Source of the DNA: Salegentibacter salarius
Lineage (GTDB): Bacteria > Bacteroidota > Bacteroidia > Flavobacteriales > Flavobacteriaceae
Direction of reading: 5' to 3'
Assembly (NCBI RefSeq): GCF_900168265.1
Contig: NZ_FVZF01000007.1
Coordinates: 58,295 to 122,294, forward strand
Length of the DNA: 64,000 nucleotides
In this document: one piece after another, positions 41,669-49,863 of the stretch
How the letters are laid out: the number at the start of each line of letters is the position of its first letter
How positions within the stretch are numbered: position 1 is the first letter of the stretch
The notes under the pieces: model-generated
The model's database searches: none
Told to the model about the DNA's origin: nothing
What the model saw: only the letters and a program-made list of their open reading frames with translations
Program-made: the position numbers and the translations under genes

Positions 41669-42792
41669 ATTATGGGTTTCCCGTGAGTTTTACTGATGAT
41701 TTTCCCTAACAAGTACGGAAATTTTTTTACCAGATTTTGTGAAGTTGACGCTAAAATTGGATTTATTAGTATTGTTTGAAGCATTCGGCCAGTTTTCAAC
41801 CTTTTGCTGAAATTGGCATTCCAGTTCTCCCGATATTCATTTTCAAGATTTTTTCGGTCTATATTTTTTCCTTTGAAATTATTCAGAATTGCTTCCGAAG
41901 CGATTTTACCACTATGAATTGCCATTGCCATGCCATTACCACAAAGCGGATGAATTAGTCCCGCAGCATCACCCAGCATTAAAATATGATTTTTAATCGA
42001 GGATTTTTCCTGAAATGAAATTTGGGCGATACTTAGATCTTTTTCAAAGATCGGTTTTGCATTTTTAAAAAAACCTTTTAAATACGCATTCTGGAATAAT
42101 ACTTTTTCTTTGAAATCTTCGGTATTTTTATACTTTTTAAAACTCTTATAGGAAACCATATAACAGGCATTCACAGCACCCGTTTCCGTTTTTGACAATC
42201 CGCAATAACCTCCTTTAATGTTATGGAGTGCTACCAGATTTTCTGGGAAATCAGGAAACTCGTAATGCCCTTTAACGGCAAGCCAGGAAGATTTCTCCTG
42301 GATAAAATCACGTTTAAGGCTTTTATCCAGATTAGATCTTTTTCCAAAAGCGCCCAATACAATATTTGCAGTAAGTTCTTTTCCGGAAGATAGCGTTAGA
42401 TTGAATTCATGATCTTTAAAGTTGATATTTTCAACAGAATCTAATATAGTTTCAGCACTGCTTTCTTCAGCTTTATTGAAAAGATAGTGGTCTAAAGTAT
42501 AGCGGCTTAATCCCAGGCCACCAAGATTTAAAGGCGTTTCAATAGATTTAGCATTTTGGGTACTGTAAAGCAGGTTATTAATTTTTACCGGCTTCAAATC
42601 TTTTTCAAGATTAATATTAAGTGAATTAAAATAAGGCAGGACTTCGTTAGATAGGTATTCACCGCAAACCTTATGGCGTGGATAGGCTTTTTTTTCAATA
42701 ACCAGGACGTTTTTTCCTTTTTGGGAAAGATGAATGGCAGCCGTTAAACCCGCCAGGCCTGCACCCACTATAATTACTTGAAAATCTGCCAT
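41665..42792 (-). CDS. FAD-dependent hydroxylase/geranylgeranyl-reductase-like protein
   Basis: A 375-residue flavoprotein of the PHBH/geranylgeranyl reductase superfamily. The FAD motif is VIIVGAGLAGLTAAIHLSQK at residues 6-25; PRHKVCGEYLSNEV is characteristic of the group, and GDAAGLIHPLCGNGMAMAI contacts FAD near residue 275. In the cluster it takes the place of SrsC, the monooxygenase that hydroxylates the resorcinol ring. It is the first gene of the cluster on the minus strand, 76 bases from the OmpA-like gene, with a hairpin between. Confidence 0.87.
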   Translation of the reverse strand: MADFQVIIVGAGLAGLTAAIHLSQKGKNVLVIEKKAYPRHKVCGEYLSNEVLPYFNSLNINLEKDLKPVKINNLLYSTQNAKSIETPLNLGGLGLSRYTLDHYLFNKAEESSAETILDSVENINFKDHEFNLTLSSGKELTANIVLGAFGKRSNLDKSLKRDFIQEKSSWLAVKGHYEFPDFPENLVALHNIKGGYCGLSKTETGAVNACYMVSYKSFKKYKNTEDFKEKVLFQNAYLKGFFKNAKPIFEKDLSIAQISFQEKSSIKNHILMLGDAAGLIHPLCGNGMAMAIHSGKIASEAILNNFKGKNIDRKNLENEYRENWNANFSKRLKTGRMLQTILINPILASTSQNLVKKFPYLLGKIISKTHGKPII

Positions 42793-42819
42793 TGGTTGAA
42801 GATAAATAAAAGCATAAAA

Positions 42820-42843
42820 AAATCCCGGAAATTTCCGGGATTT
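42820..42843 (-). terminator. Terminator between the OmpA-like gene and the PKS cluster
   Basis: AAATCCCGGAAATTTCCGGGATTT is a perfect 24-base palindrome, followed on the minus strand by seven T. It ends the OmpA-like transcript and insulates the cluster, whose first ATG is 28 bases further on. Confidence 0.87.
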
Positions 42844-42867
42844 AATACTTGTTTGAGAACTTAAATA

Positions 42868-43566
42868 CTAATTCTGTTCTTCGGCCTTTCTTCTGGCTTC
42901 TTCTTTCATCTCTTCATTAGCAACAATTGCTAATTCAACTCTTCTGTTCTTAGCACGACCTTCGGCAGTTGAATTATCGTATTTTGGTTGAGATTCACCA
43001 TACCATTTGGTATTGAACCTGCCACTGCTTAATCCCTGGCTTGTTAAATAATTGGTTACAGCCTGGGCTCTATTTTTAGAAAGGGTAAGGTTATAAGTTT
43101 CACTTCCTGTGTTGTCGGTATGACCTTCTACAAGAATGTTAGAATCTGGATATTCTTTAAAAATATCGGCTAATTTATTTAGTGTAGCCTGAGATTTTAA
43201 ATTGATGTTGTATTTCTCGGTATCAAAATATACACCGCTACTTTCATCAAAAGTAACATTAATCCCTTCCCCTACTCGTTCTACTTCGGCACCGGGAATT
43301 TCCTGCTCTATTTCCTTGGCTTGCTTATCCATTCTATCGCCAATTATAGCGCCGGCAGCACCACCTACAACTCCGCCAATAATGGCGCCAAGTGCAGTAT
43401 TCCCATCGCCGGTATTATTTCCAACAACACCGCCAATAACGGCTCCACCGGTTGAACCAATAACGGCTCCTTTTTGTTTATTATTCGCATTTTTTGTGGC
43501 TTCACAACCAAAAAGTAAGGTAGCCGCAAAAAGTACCGCAAACATTCTATTTATAGTAGTCTTCAT
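42868..43566 (-). CDS. OmpA-family lipoprotein with glycine zipper (YiaD-like)
   Basis: A 232-residue outer-membrane-associated lipoprotein. The lipobox is LLFGC (about residue 21). A glycine-rich zipper segment (GAVIGSTGGAVIGGVVGNN, about residues 33-75) is followed by the OmpA-C-like peptidoglycan-binding domain (residues 105-215; VYFDTEKYNIN, VEGHTDNTGSETYN, LSKNRAQAV, NRRVEL). It likely ties the outer membrane to the cell wall. The tail is Glu/Lys-rich. The lipocalin-like lipoprotein gene ends 16 bases upstream of its ATG, so they form an operon. Confidence 0.93.
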   Translation of the reverse strand: MKTTINRMFAVLFAATLLFGCEATKNANNKQKGAVIGSTGGAVIGGVVGNNTGDGNTALGAIIGGVVGGAAGAIIGDRMDKQAKEIEQEIPGAEVERVGEGINVTFDESSGVYFDTEKYNINLKSQATLNKLADIFKEYPDSNILVEGHTDNTGSETYNLTLSKNRAQAVTNYLTSQGLSSGRFNTKWYGESQPKYDNSTAEGRAKNRRVELAIVANEEMKEEARRKAEEQN

Positions 43567-43581
43567 AGTAAATTGATTTAT

Positions 43582-44061
43582 TTAAAGTTTAGAAAAATTC
43601 ATTCTAATCACAAACGGAGAGCCTTCTAGCATTACAGATTGCTCCCATACCATCTGGTTTTCTGAAAGTGATTTCAAATTCATACGGAAACCCTGGTTTC
43701 CTGTAGTTGAGTTATAATCTTCATCAGTTGGTTTTAATAAGAAATCATAGATTCCCTCAGGAGTATTTTCCTCGTCTATAGACCAGATAAAATAACGCTG
43801 ACCCTGGCTGCAATTAGTACCCTGAACGGAGTACGCACCACGATTATTGTTGGAAACGAAATTCCAGGTACTATTTTCAAAGCAAGAGGCATTCGCGTCG
43901 TTTAATAAGGTTACATCAAACTCACCAGAACTGTTAGGGTAAGTTACACTGGTAAGTGTCCAGTTTCCATTAAAGGTCTTCCTGGCTTCTTTTGCGGTTT
44001 TACTTGGCCCACAAGCCGCTAAAAGTACGGCTACAAAGCCAAGTATAAATATTTTTTTCAT
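43582..44061 (-). CDS. Lipocalin-like lipoprotein
   Basis: A 159-residue lipoprotein with signal MKKIFILGFVAVLLAAC and a lipobox cysteine at residue 17. FNGNWTLTSVTYPNSSG near residue 30 is the G-x-W motif that opens the lipocalin-like barrel, and the rest is beta-rich (STWNFVSNNNRGAYSV, RYFIWSID, MVWEQSVMLEG). Two mature cysteines (ANASCFEN, GTNCSQG) could form a disulfide. Ligand unknown. It is upstream of, and probably co-transcribed with, the OmpA-like gene. Confidence 0.83.
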   Translation of the reverse strand: MKKIFILGFVAVLLAACGPSKTAKEARKTFNGNWTLTSVTYPNSSGEFDVTLLNDANASCFENSTWNFVSNNNRGAYSVQGTNCSQGQRYFIWSIDEENTPEGIYDFLLKPTDEDYNSTTGNQGFRMNLKSLSENQMVWEQSVMLEGSPFVIRMNFSKL

Positions 44062-44154
44062 TGTTAATTATTTGGGTTATACGCAAAAACCCAATGTTTG
44101 CCGATTATGATCTGGCGCAATACATTGGATTTTTATTTTATAATTTAATTTGTT

Positions 44155-44316
44155 TTATCTTCTGAATAATCGGCTTACTAGAGAAATCACCAATAGTACA
44201 AGGAAAATGTAGAATATAATTTTAGCAATATCAGCAAAACCTTCTGCAATTCCACCAAATCCAAAGATGGCAGCTACCAAAGCAATGATTAGGAAAATAA
44301 CGATTAAACGTATCAT
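44155..44316 (-). CDS. DUF1328-family small membrane protein, 53 aa
   Basis: A 53-residue protein with two hydrophobic helices, beginning [20 protein letters not shown] and including [20 protein letters not shown] with the closing SRLFRR. The [27 protein letters not shown] layout is that of DUF1328 (YtjA) membrane proteins, of unknown role and often stress-induced. It is below the usual ORF cut-off, but the family match supports it. A weak hairpin (TTGGGTT/AACCCAA at 44072-44094) follows before the lipocalin-like gene. Confidence 0.83.
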   Translation of the reverse strand: MIRLIVIFLIIALVAAIFGFGGIAEGFADIAKIIFYIFLVLLVISLVSRLFRR

Positions 44317-44390
44317 AATATTAGATTTTTTGATTAGTTATGATCTAAATTACAGTAGGTCTTGAACCGAGACAAAAGATTATTAATACT

Positions 44391-44409
44391 TTAACAGCGC
44401 GACTGTTAA
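44391..44409. terminator. Short palindrome near the E1 gene 3' end
   Basis: TTAACAG pairs with CTGTTAA around a 5-base loop, 38 bases after the E1 stop on the minus strand. There is no strong T-tract, so it could be a weak terminator or a regulatory site for the DUF1328 gene. Confidence 0.35.
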
Positions 44410-44446
44410 GAAATCTTAAAATCATTAATTTTTCAGCTATTTATTA

Positions 44447-46453
44447 TTAATAGTCTATTAATTGCTGTATTTTCTCTTTCAATTTTGTCTTCGGAAGATA
44501 GCCCTCTTCAAGGGCTGCCGCAAAAGGAATTGGGGTTTCAGCACTGCCCAAACGCATAACCGGCGCATCTAAATACTCAAAGCATTCCTCTGAAATAATT
44601 GCTGAAATTTCTGAAGCCAAACTACCAAAAGTTGAATCTTCGGTAAGTATTAATACCTTTCCTGTTTTTTTAGCCGAATTTATTATAGCTTCTTTATCTA
44701 ATGGTTGAAGGCTGCGCAGATCAATTAAGTCTACATTTTGCAACTCCATTTCATTAATGGTGTCCAATGCCCAGTGAACTCCGGCGCCATAAGTGATAAT
44801 TGTAAGTTTTTCCCCTTCCTTTAATATTGAAGCTTTACCTAGTGGTAAGGTATAATAGTCTACCGGAACTTCCTGGCGAATACTTCTATACAATGCCTTG
44901 TGCTCAAAAAACAAGATTGGATTGGGATCATTAAAAGAGGTGTTTAAAAGACCTTTAGCGTCGTACGGAAAGGCTGGGTAAACAACTTTTAATCCCGGAA
45001 CTTTAGTAAACCAGGCTTCATTTGTTTGACTATGAAAAGGTCCTGCTCCTACCCCGGCGCCGCAGGGCATTCTTATAACCACATCGGCATTTTGATTCCA
45101 TCTATAGTTGCTTTTAGCCAGGTAATTTACAATGGGATTAAAACCGGAACTCACAAAATCCCCAAACTGCATTTCTACCATGGCCTTCATTCCACTAATG
45201 GAAAGTCCCATCGCCGTTCCAACAATGGCCGATTCACATATAGGCGTATTTCTTACCCTTTCTTTACCAAATTCCGATATAAGGCCTTCAGTAATTTTAA
45301 AAACGCCGCCATATTCTGCAATGTCCTGTCCCATTAAAACCAGGGAATTATGCCGTTGCATAGATTGTTTTACAGCCTGGGCAATAGCGTCTATAAATCG
45401 AATATTTTCAGTATTAGTATCAGGATTAACTTCCTGATATATAAACTCCTGGTAAACATCATTTAACTCTTTAGTTTTAATAAACTCTGTAGGAGTTTCT
45501 TCATTGGCTTCTTTTAAATTAAGGTCTATTTCAGCCTTGATCTCATCCTTAAAATGAATTTCCTGATCTTCGCTAAGAATATTTTCATCCTTTAAAAATT
45601 GCCTAAAATTTTCTACGGGATCTTTTTGCTCCCAGAATTCCATTAATTCTTCAGGTACGTATTTAGTGCCACTTGCTTCTTCATGGCCACGCATTCTAAA
45701 GGTCTTAAACTCTAATAAAACGGGCCGTGGATTTTCTCTTATACTTTCAGCAATTTCAGAAACCTTAGCGTAAACTTCGATAATATTATTTCCATCTATA
45801 ATATGGGATTCCATTCCATATCCTTTCGCTCTATCGGCCAGATCTTTACAGCGATATTGCTCGTTGGTAGGTGTTGAAAGCCCGTAGCCGTTATTTTCTA
45901 TGCAAAAAATAACCGGTAAATCCCAAACCGAAGCAATATTAAGCGCCTCGTGAAAATCACCTTCACTGGTGCCGCCTTCCCCGGTAAATACCGCGGTAAG
46001 CTTATTTTCTTGCTTTAGTTTATGTGCCAGAGCAATACCATCGGCTACACCCAACTGAGGGCCCAAATGAGAGATCATGCCAACAATTTTATATTCCTGG
46101 GTTCCAAAGTGAAAACTCCTATCACGTCCTTTCGTAAAGCCGTTTTGCTTTCCCTGCCATTGGGAGAAAAGTCGGTTTAAAGGAACATTTCTCGTTGTAA
46201 ACACACCCAGGTTTCGGTGCATTGGTAGAATATATTCATTGGGATTTAATGCTTTTGTCACTCCTACCGAAATAGCTTCCTGGCCTATTCCGCTAAACCA
46301 TTTTGAGATTTTTCCCTGTCTGAGTAAAATGAGCATTTTCTCCTCAATTAATCGAGGCTTTAAAAGAGCTACATATAGATCTAATAACTGAGCAGGAGAA
46401 AGATTTTCTCGCTCAAATTTTATAGGTGACTGTACTGAAGAATTTGGCTGCAT
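44447..46453 (-). CDS. 2-oxoacid dehydrogenase E1, fused alpha and beta
   Basis: A 668-residue thiamine-diphosphate enzyme that joins the alpha and beta subunits. The alpha part (about residues 1-330) has the ThDP motif GEGGTSEGDFHEALNIA and closing ENNGYGLSTP. The beta part (about 350-668) contains LMGQDIAEYGGVFKITEGLI, FVSSGFNPIVNY, PCGAGVGAGPFHSQTNEAWF and the C-terminal LTEDSTFGSLASEI. It decarboxylates branched-chain 2-oxoacids (or pyruvate) as part of a multienzyme complex; the fused form is common in Bacteroidota. No E2/E3 gene is in the window. It could feed branched acyl-CoA primers to fatty acid synthesis. Confidence 0.92.
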   Translation of the reverse strand: MQPNSSVQSPIKFERENLSPAQLLDLYVALLKPRLIEEKMLILLRQGKISKWFSGIGQEAISVGVTKALNPNEYILPMHRNLGVFTTRNVPLNRLFSQWQGKQNGFTKGRDRSFHFGTQEYKIVGMISHLGPQLGVADGIALAHKLKQENKLTAVFTGEGGTSEGDFHEALNIASVWDLPVIFCIENNGYGLSTPTNEQYRCKDLADRAKGYGMESHIIDGNNIIEVYAKVSEIAESIRENPRPVLLEFKTFRMRGHEEASGTKYVPEELMEFWEQKDPVENFRQFLKDENILSEDQEIHFKDEIKAEIDLNLKEANEETPTEFIKTKELNDVYQEFIYQEVNPDTNTENIRFIDAIAQAVKQSMQRHNSLVLMGQDIAEYGGVFKITEGLISEFGKERVRNTPICESAIVGTAMGLSISGMKAMVEMQFGDFVSSGFNPIVNYLAKSNYRWNQNADVVIRMPCGAGVGAGPFHSQTNEAWFTKVPGLKVVYPAFPYDAKGLLNTSFNDPNPILFFEHKALYRSIRQEVPVDYYTLPLGKASILKEGEKLTIITYGAGVHWALDTINEMELQNVDLIDLRSLQPLDKEAIINSAKKTGKVLILTEDSTFGSLASEISAIISEECFEYLDAPVMRLGSAETPIPFAAALEEGYLPKTKLKEKIQQLIDY

Positions 46454-46535
46454 AACAATATTTGTTTATCAAATGTAACCAAAAATATAAATGCTAAGAA
46501 ATATAAAAAGCCTCGGCAGCTCCCGTATTTTTATT

Positions 46536-46544
46536 TAACTTTGT
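46536..46544 (+). promoter_or_regulatory. Putative -7 box for the oxygenase operon
   Basis: TAACTTTGT fits TAnnTTTG and lies 30 bases before the ATG at 46575; it is well placed for the operon that runs to 49714. Confidence 0.5.
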
Positions 46545-46574
46545 GTGTTAATTTATCAAAAAACAAAGCATATT

Positions 46575-47531
46575 ATGGCGATGAATAATATTCCCAGCGT
46601 AGATCTTGCTGATTTTATTTCTGGAGATCCAAAACGAAAACAAAAATTCGTTGATGAAATTGGGAAGGCTTATGAGGAAATTGGTTTTGTAGCTTTAAAA
46701 AACCACTTCTTAGATACTGACCTGGAAGAAAATTTATATAAAGAAGTAAAAACTTTTTTCGATCTTCCATTAGAGGTGAAGAAAAAATACGAAATTGAAG
46801 GCCTTGCCGGGCAACGTGGATATATCTCCTTTGGTAAGGAACACGCCAAAGGTAAAAAGGAAGGTGATCTTAAAGAATTCTGGCACTTTGGGCAGGAACC
46901 TGCAGCAGATGCAAATCTTACCGAAGAATATCCTGAAAACGTACAGGTAGCTGAACTGAAAGACTTCAATAAGGTTGGAATGGAAGCTTACCGAATGTTG
47001 GAAAAAACCGGTATTTATGTTTTAAGAGCTTTAGCTTTATACATTGGCCTGGAAGAGCATTACTTTGATCATTGGGCCAGCAATGGAAATAGTATCTTAA
47101 GACCTATCCACTACCCTCCAATAACCGAGGAGCCTAAAGGCGCGGTTAGAGCAGGTGCTCACGGAGATATTAATCTTATCACCTTACTAATGGGTGCTTC
47201 TACAGGAGGTTTACAGGTTTTAAGAAAAGATGGCGAATGGATTGATGCTGTACCGCAGGAAGATGAGTTGGTAATAAATGTGGGAGATATGTTAGAAAGA
47301 CATACCAACAATAAATTACGCTCTACCATTCACCGTGTGATCAACCCACCGAAGGATCAATGGGACAAGCCGAGATATTCTATCCCTTTCTTTATGCATC
47401 CTAGAAGTGAAATGCGTTTAGATTGTTTAGAGGAATGTATAGATGAAGAGAACCCAAAACAATACGAAGATATTACCGCCGGTGATTTTCTACATCAACG
47501 TTTGGTAGAAATCGGACTTCTAAAAAAATAA
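46575..47531 (+). CDS. 2-oxoglutarate/Fe(II) oxygenase, isopenicillin N synthase-like
   Basis: A 318-residue double-stranded beta-helix oxygenase. The iron ligands are His and Asp in RAGAHGDINLITLL and the distal His in STIHRVINP; the oxoglutarate-binding arginine follows in KPRYSIPFF. The N-terminal dioxygenase domain (IPSVDLADFISGDPKRKQKF, FVALKNHFLD) is the DIOX_N signature. Substrate unknown. I start at the ATG at 46575, since the family begins close to IPxVDL. The SUI1 gene starts three bases after its stop. Confidence 0.88.
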   Translation: MAMNNIPSVDLADFISGDPKRKQKFVDEIGKAYEEIGFVALKNHFLDTDLEENLYKEVKTFFDLPLEVKKKYEIEGLAGQRGYISFGKEHAKGKKEGDLKEFWHFGQEPAADANLTEEYPENVQVAELKDFNKVGMEAYRMLEKTGIYVLRALALYIGLEEHYFDHWASNGNSILRPIHYPPITEEPKGAVRAGAHGDINLITLLMGASTGGLQVLRKDGEWIDAVPQEDELVINVGDMLERHTNNKLRSTIHRVINPPKDQWDKPRYSIPFFMHPRSEMRLDCLEECIDEENPKQYEDITAGDFLHQRLVEIGLLKK

Positions 47532-47534
47532 GTT

Positions 47535-47885
47535 ATGGCGAAGAAAAAACTCGGACTTGATGATTTGGGTGGTTTTGTTTTTTCTACAAATGATGATTTT
47601 GATGGAAACGAGCACCAAGAAACCGATGAAACTTTAGCTCCCGAAGACCAGTACTTAGAAGCTCATTTTAGCAGTAAAGGACGTGGTGGAAAGACCGTGA
47701 CCATTATTAAAGGTTTCCAGGGAACTAATGATGATTTAGTTATTCTGGGCAAGAAACTGAAGAAAAAATGCGGTGTTGGTGGTTCAGCTAAAGATGGTGA
47801 GATAATTATCCAGGGAGACGATCGTGAAAAAATTATGGAACTTCTCAAAAAAGATGGATATAACGTAAAACGAGTAGGTGGTTAA
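47535..47885 (+). CDS. SUI1/YciH-family translation factor
   Basis: A 116-residue protein with the eIF1/SUI1 domain in the last 75 residues: RGGKTVTIIKGFQGTNDDLV, LGKKLKKKCGVGGSAKDGEI and IIQGDDREKIMELLKKDGYN. E. coli YciH-like factors tune start-site selection and may act like IF3. The first 40 residues are acidic and variable. It follows the oxygenase gene by three bases and precedes DUF1835 by 25 bases, suggesting one transcript. Confidence 0.9.
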   Translation: MAKKKLGLDDLGGFVFSTNDDFDGNEHQETDETLAPEDQYLEAHFSSKGRGGKTVTIIKGFQGTNDDLVILGKKLKKKCGVGGSAKDGEIIIQGDDREKIMELLKKDGYNVKRVGG

Positions 47886-47910
47886 TAGCTACCTACTTTA
47901 AATTCTCCCT

Positions 47911-48843
47911 ATGACTAATAAGACTTTACATATTGTAAACGGTGATAGTTTGACCGAACAGGTTGAAGGACTTAATCTCCCGGGTGAAATTATTGTGTGG
48001 CGAGAATTGCTATGCGAAGGCCCATGTACTAAAGAGGTAGGATCTTCCCAATTCATTAAACAGCGTGAAAATTTTTTAAAGGAAGCTTACGATATTTCTG
48101 CAGAAAATTATCAGGATCGCTTTGTTTCTCAGCTTAAAAAATTAAAAGCAGCCAAGGATTACGATCACGTTGTACTCTGGTTTGAATTCGATCTATTTTG
48201 CCATATAAATATGCTGGCGGCTATAAGTTTTTACCTTGAGCATAAACAGGAAGTGCCTTTTTACCTGGTATGCAGCAAGCGTCTTAAAGGGGAAGATGAA
48301 TTTTTGCCGCTTTCCAGCCTTTCAGAAAAAAACTTATTGAACCATTTTAAGCATAAAATTGAGCTAAAAAAAGAAGATCTGGAAATAGCGAGTTTGGTTT
48401 GGGAACTTTATTGTGGTAGTGATCCTATGAAACTCAAGAAACAAATAAAGAAAACATCCAATTTTGAATATCTCTCGAGTTGTATAAGGGCACATATAGA
48501 GCGATTTCCCAATAGCAGAACAGGAATTAATTCCCTGGAAAAAAACGTGCTTAAATTAGTCGAAAATCAGAATATTACCTCTATTAATCAGTTGTTGGGT
48601 TATGCCTTACAATATCAGGGTTATTATGGATATAGCGATTCCCAGATGGAAAGAGTGCTAGACAAATTGAAGATTTTCTATACTATGGAAAATGATAAGC
48701 TCATCCTAACCCAAAATGGTATCGATGTTCTTGAGAAGAAGAAGAATTTTTACCGGGATCTTATAAATGATGAGTATTATGGAGGAGCAAAAATTTACGA
48801 TTTTTTATACGACTCAGATTCACACAAGGTTTTAAAACTATAA
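47911..48843 (+). CDS. DUF1835-domain protein
   Basis: A 310-residue cytosolic protein. The N-terminal DUF1835 domain begins KTLHIVNGDSLTEQVEGL and includes IIVWRELLCEGPCTKEVGSS and DYDHVVLWFEFDLFCHINML. The following 150 residues are helical with a possible winged-helix-like end (LLGYALQYQGYYGYSDSQME, KLILTQNGIDVLEKKKNF). Function is unknown; some families with this domain have a nearby DUF3658. It precedes the nucleoside phosphorylase by one base. Confidence 0.85.
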   Translation: MTNKTLHIVNGDSLTEQVEGLNLPGEIIVWRELLCEGPCTKEVGSSQFIKQRENFLKEAYDISAENYQDRFVSQLKKLKAAKDYDHVVLWFEFDLFCHINMLAAISFYLEHKQEVPFYLVCSKRLKGEDEFLPLSSLSEKNLLNHFKHKIELKKEDLEIASLVWELYCGSDPMKLKKQIKKTSNFEYLSSCIRAHIERFPNSRTGINSLEKNVLKLVENQNITSINQLLGYALQYQGYYGYSDSQMERVLDKLKIFYTMENDKLILTQNGIDVLEKKKNFYRDLINDEYYGGAKIYDFLYDSDSHKVLKL

Positions 48844-48844
48844 T

Positions 48845-49714
48845 ATGCCAATAAAAGCTTCAGAATTTATTCAAAACCCCAATGGTAGCGTTTACCATTT
48901 AAACTTATTGCCAGAACATCTTGCCAGTACGGTTATTACCGTAGGCGATCCAGATCGTGTAGAAAGAATTACCAGGCATTTTGATAAAGTTGAACTTAAG
49001 GTAAGAAAAAGAGAATTTCATACCCAAACTGGATATTATAAGGGAAAACGCATTAGTGTAATTTCTTCGGGAATAGGACCTGACAATATTGACATTGTAA
49101 TAAACGAGCTAGATGCCCTGGTAAACATAGATTTTAAAACCCGGGAATTAAAAAAGGAAACTACAAGCCTGGATATTATTAGAATTGGCACCAGCGGCTC
49201 TATTCAGGAGGAAATTCCGGTAGATTCTTTCTTAATTAGTGAAAGTGCTATTGGTTTTGACGGACTTTTACATTTCTATGATAGTGAGCATATTCAGAAT
49301 AAAGAATTTGCTGAGGAATTCATCAAACATTTAGACTGGTTTAAGCAAAAAGCAGCGCCTTACGTGGTAGATGCCAGTGAAAACCTAATTAATGTAATGG
49401 AAGGTTCCGGCGTTTATAAAGGTGTGACAGGAACAAATATTGGGTTTTATGGTCCCCAGGGTAGAATTTTACGCTTAGCGCTGCAGGATGATAAAATGAA
49501 TGATAAAATGGCTTCATTTTCTTTTAATAATAAAAAGCTCACTAATCTTGAAATGGAAACTTCAGCCATTTACGGTTTATCTAAATTACTGGGTCATAAC
49601 GCACTTTCTATGAATGCTATAATTGCCAATCGCGCTGCAGGAACTTTCTCAAAAGACCCTAAAAAAGTGGTAGATGAGCTAATTAAATACACTTTGGAGC
49701 AATTGGTGAAATAG
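48845..49714 (+). CDS. Nucleoside phosphorylase (uridine phosphorylase-like)
   Basis: A 289-residue purine/uridine phosphorylase-family enzyme that splits nucleosides with phosphate. The phosphate/ribose motifs are VGDPDRVERITRHF near residue 31 and SSGIGPDNIDIVINEL. IRIGTSGSIQEEIPV and the late LEMETSAIYGLSKLLGH are typical of the NP-I family. The base specificity is not certain; the uridine phosphorylase group is suggested by the GDPxR start. It ends the operon that starts with the oxygenase. Confidence 0.88.
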   Translation: MPIKASEFIQNPNGSVYHLNLLPEHLASTVITVGDPDRVERITRHFDKVELKVRKREFHTQTGYYKGKRISVISSGIGPDNIDIVINELDALVNIDFKTRELKKETTSLDIIRIGTSGSIQEEIPVDSFLISESAIGFDGLLHFYDSEHIQNKEFAEEFIKHLDWFKQKAAPYVVDASENLINVMEGSGVYKGVTGTNIGFYGPQGRILRLALQDDKMNDKMASFSFNNKKLTNLEMETSAIYGLSKLLGHNALSMNAIIANRAAGTFSKDPKKVVDELIKYTLEQLVK

Positions 49715-49836
49715 AATATTCCAGGCTTTTTTAAGTTGAAGAAATTAGGATTGGAATGCATTATACTTAATATCTTTAAAACCTCGCTAAGCGCGCATTT
49801 AACACAAAATTAAAGGCAAACCTCTACCCTTATTTG

Positions 49837-49845
49837 TATTTTTGA
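49837..49845 (+). promoter_or_regulatory. Putative -7 box for ppk1
   Basis: TATTTTTGA fits TAnnTTTG, 18 bases before the ATG at 49864. Confidence 0.45.
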
Positions 49846-49863
49846 TTAAACCACTAATCAATA

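Noticed and set aside
44391..44409. Strong terminator after E1
   Set aside because: The stem is AT-rich and lacks a T-tract; kept only as a weak feature.
45026..45437. Two overlapping plus-strand frames inside E1
   Set aside because: They lie fully within a well-supported fused E1 gene and show no independent signals.
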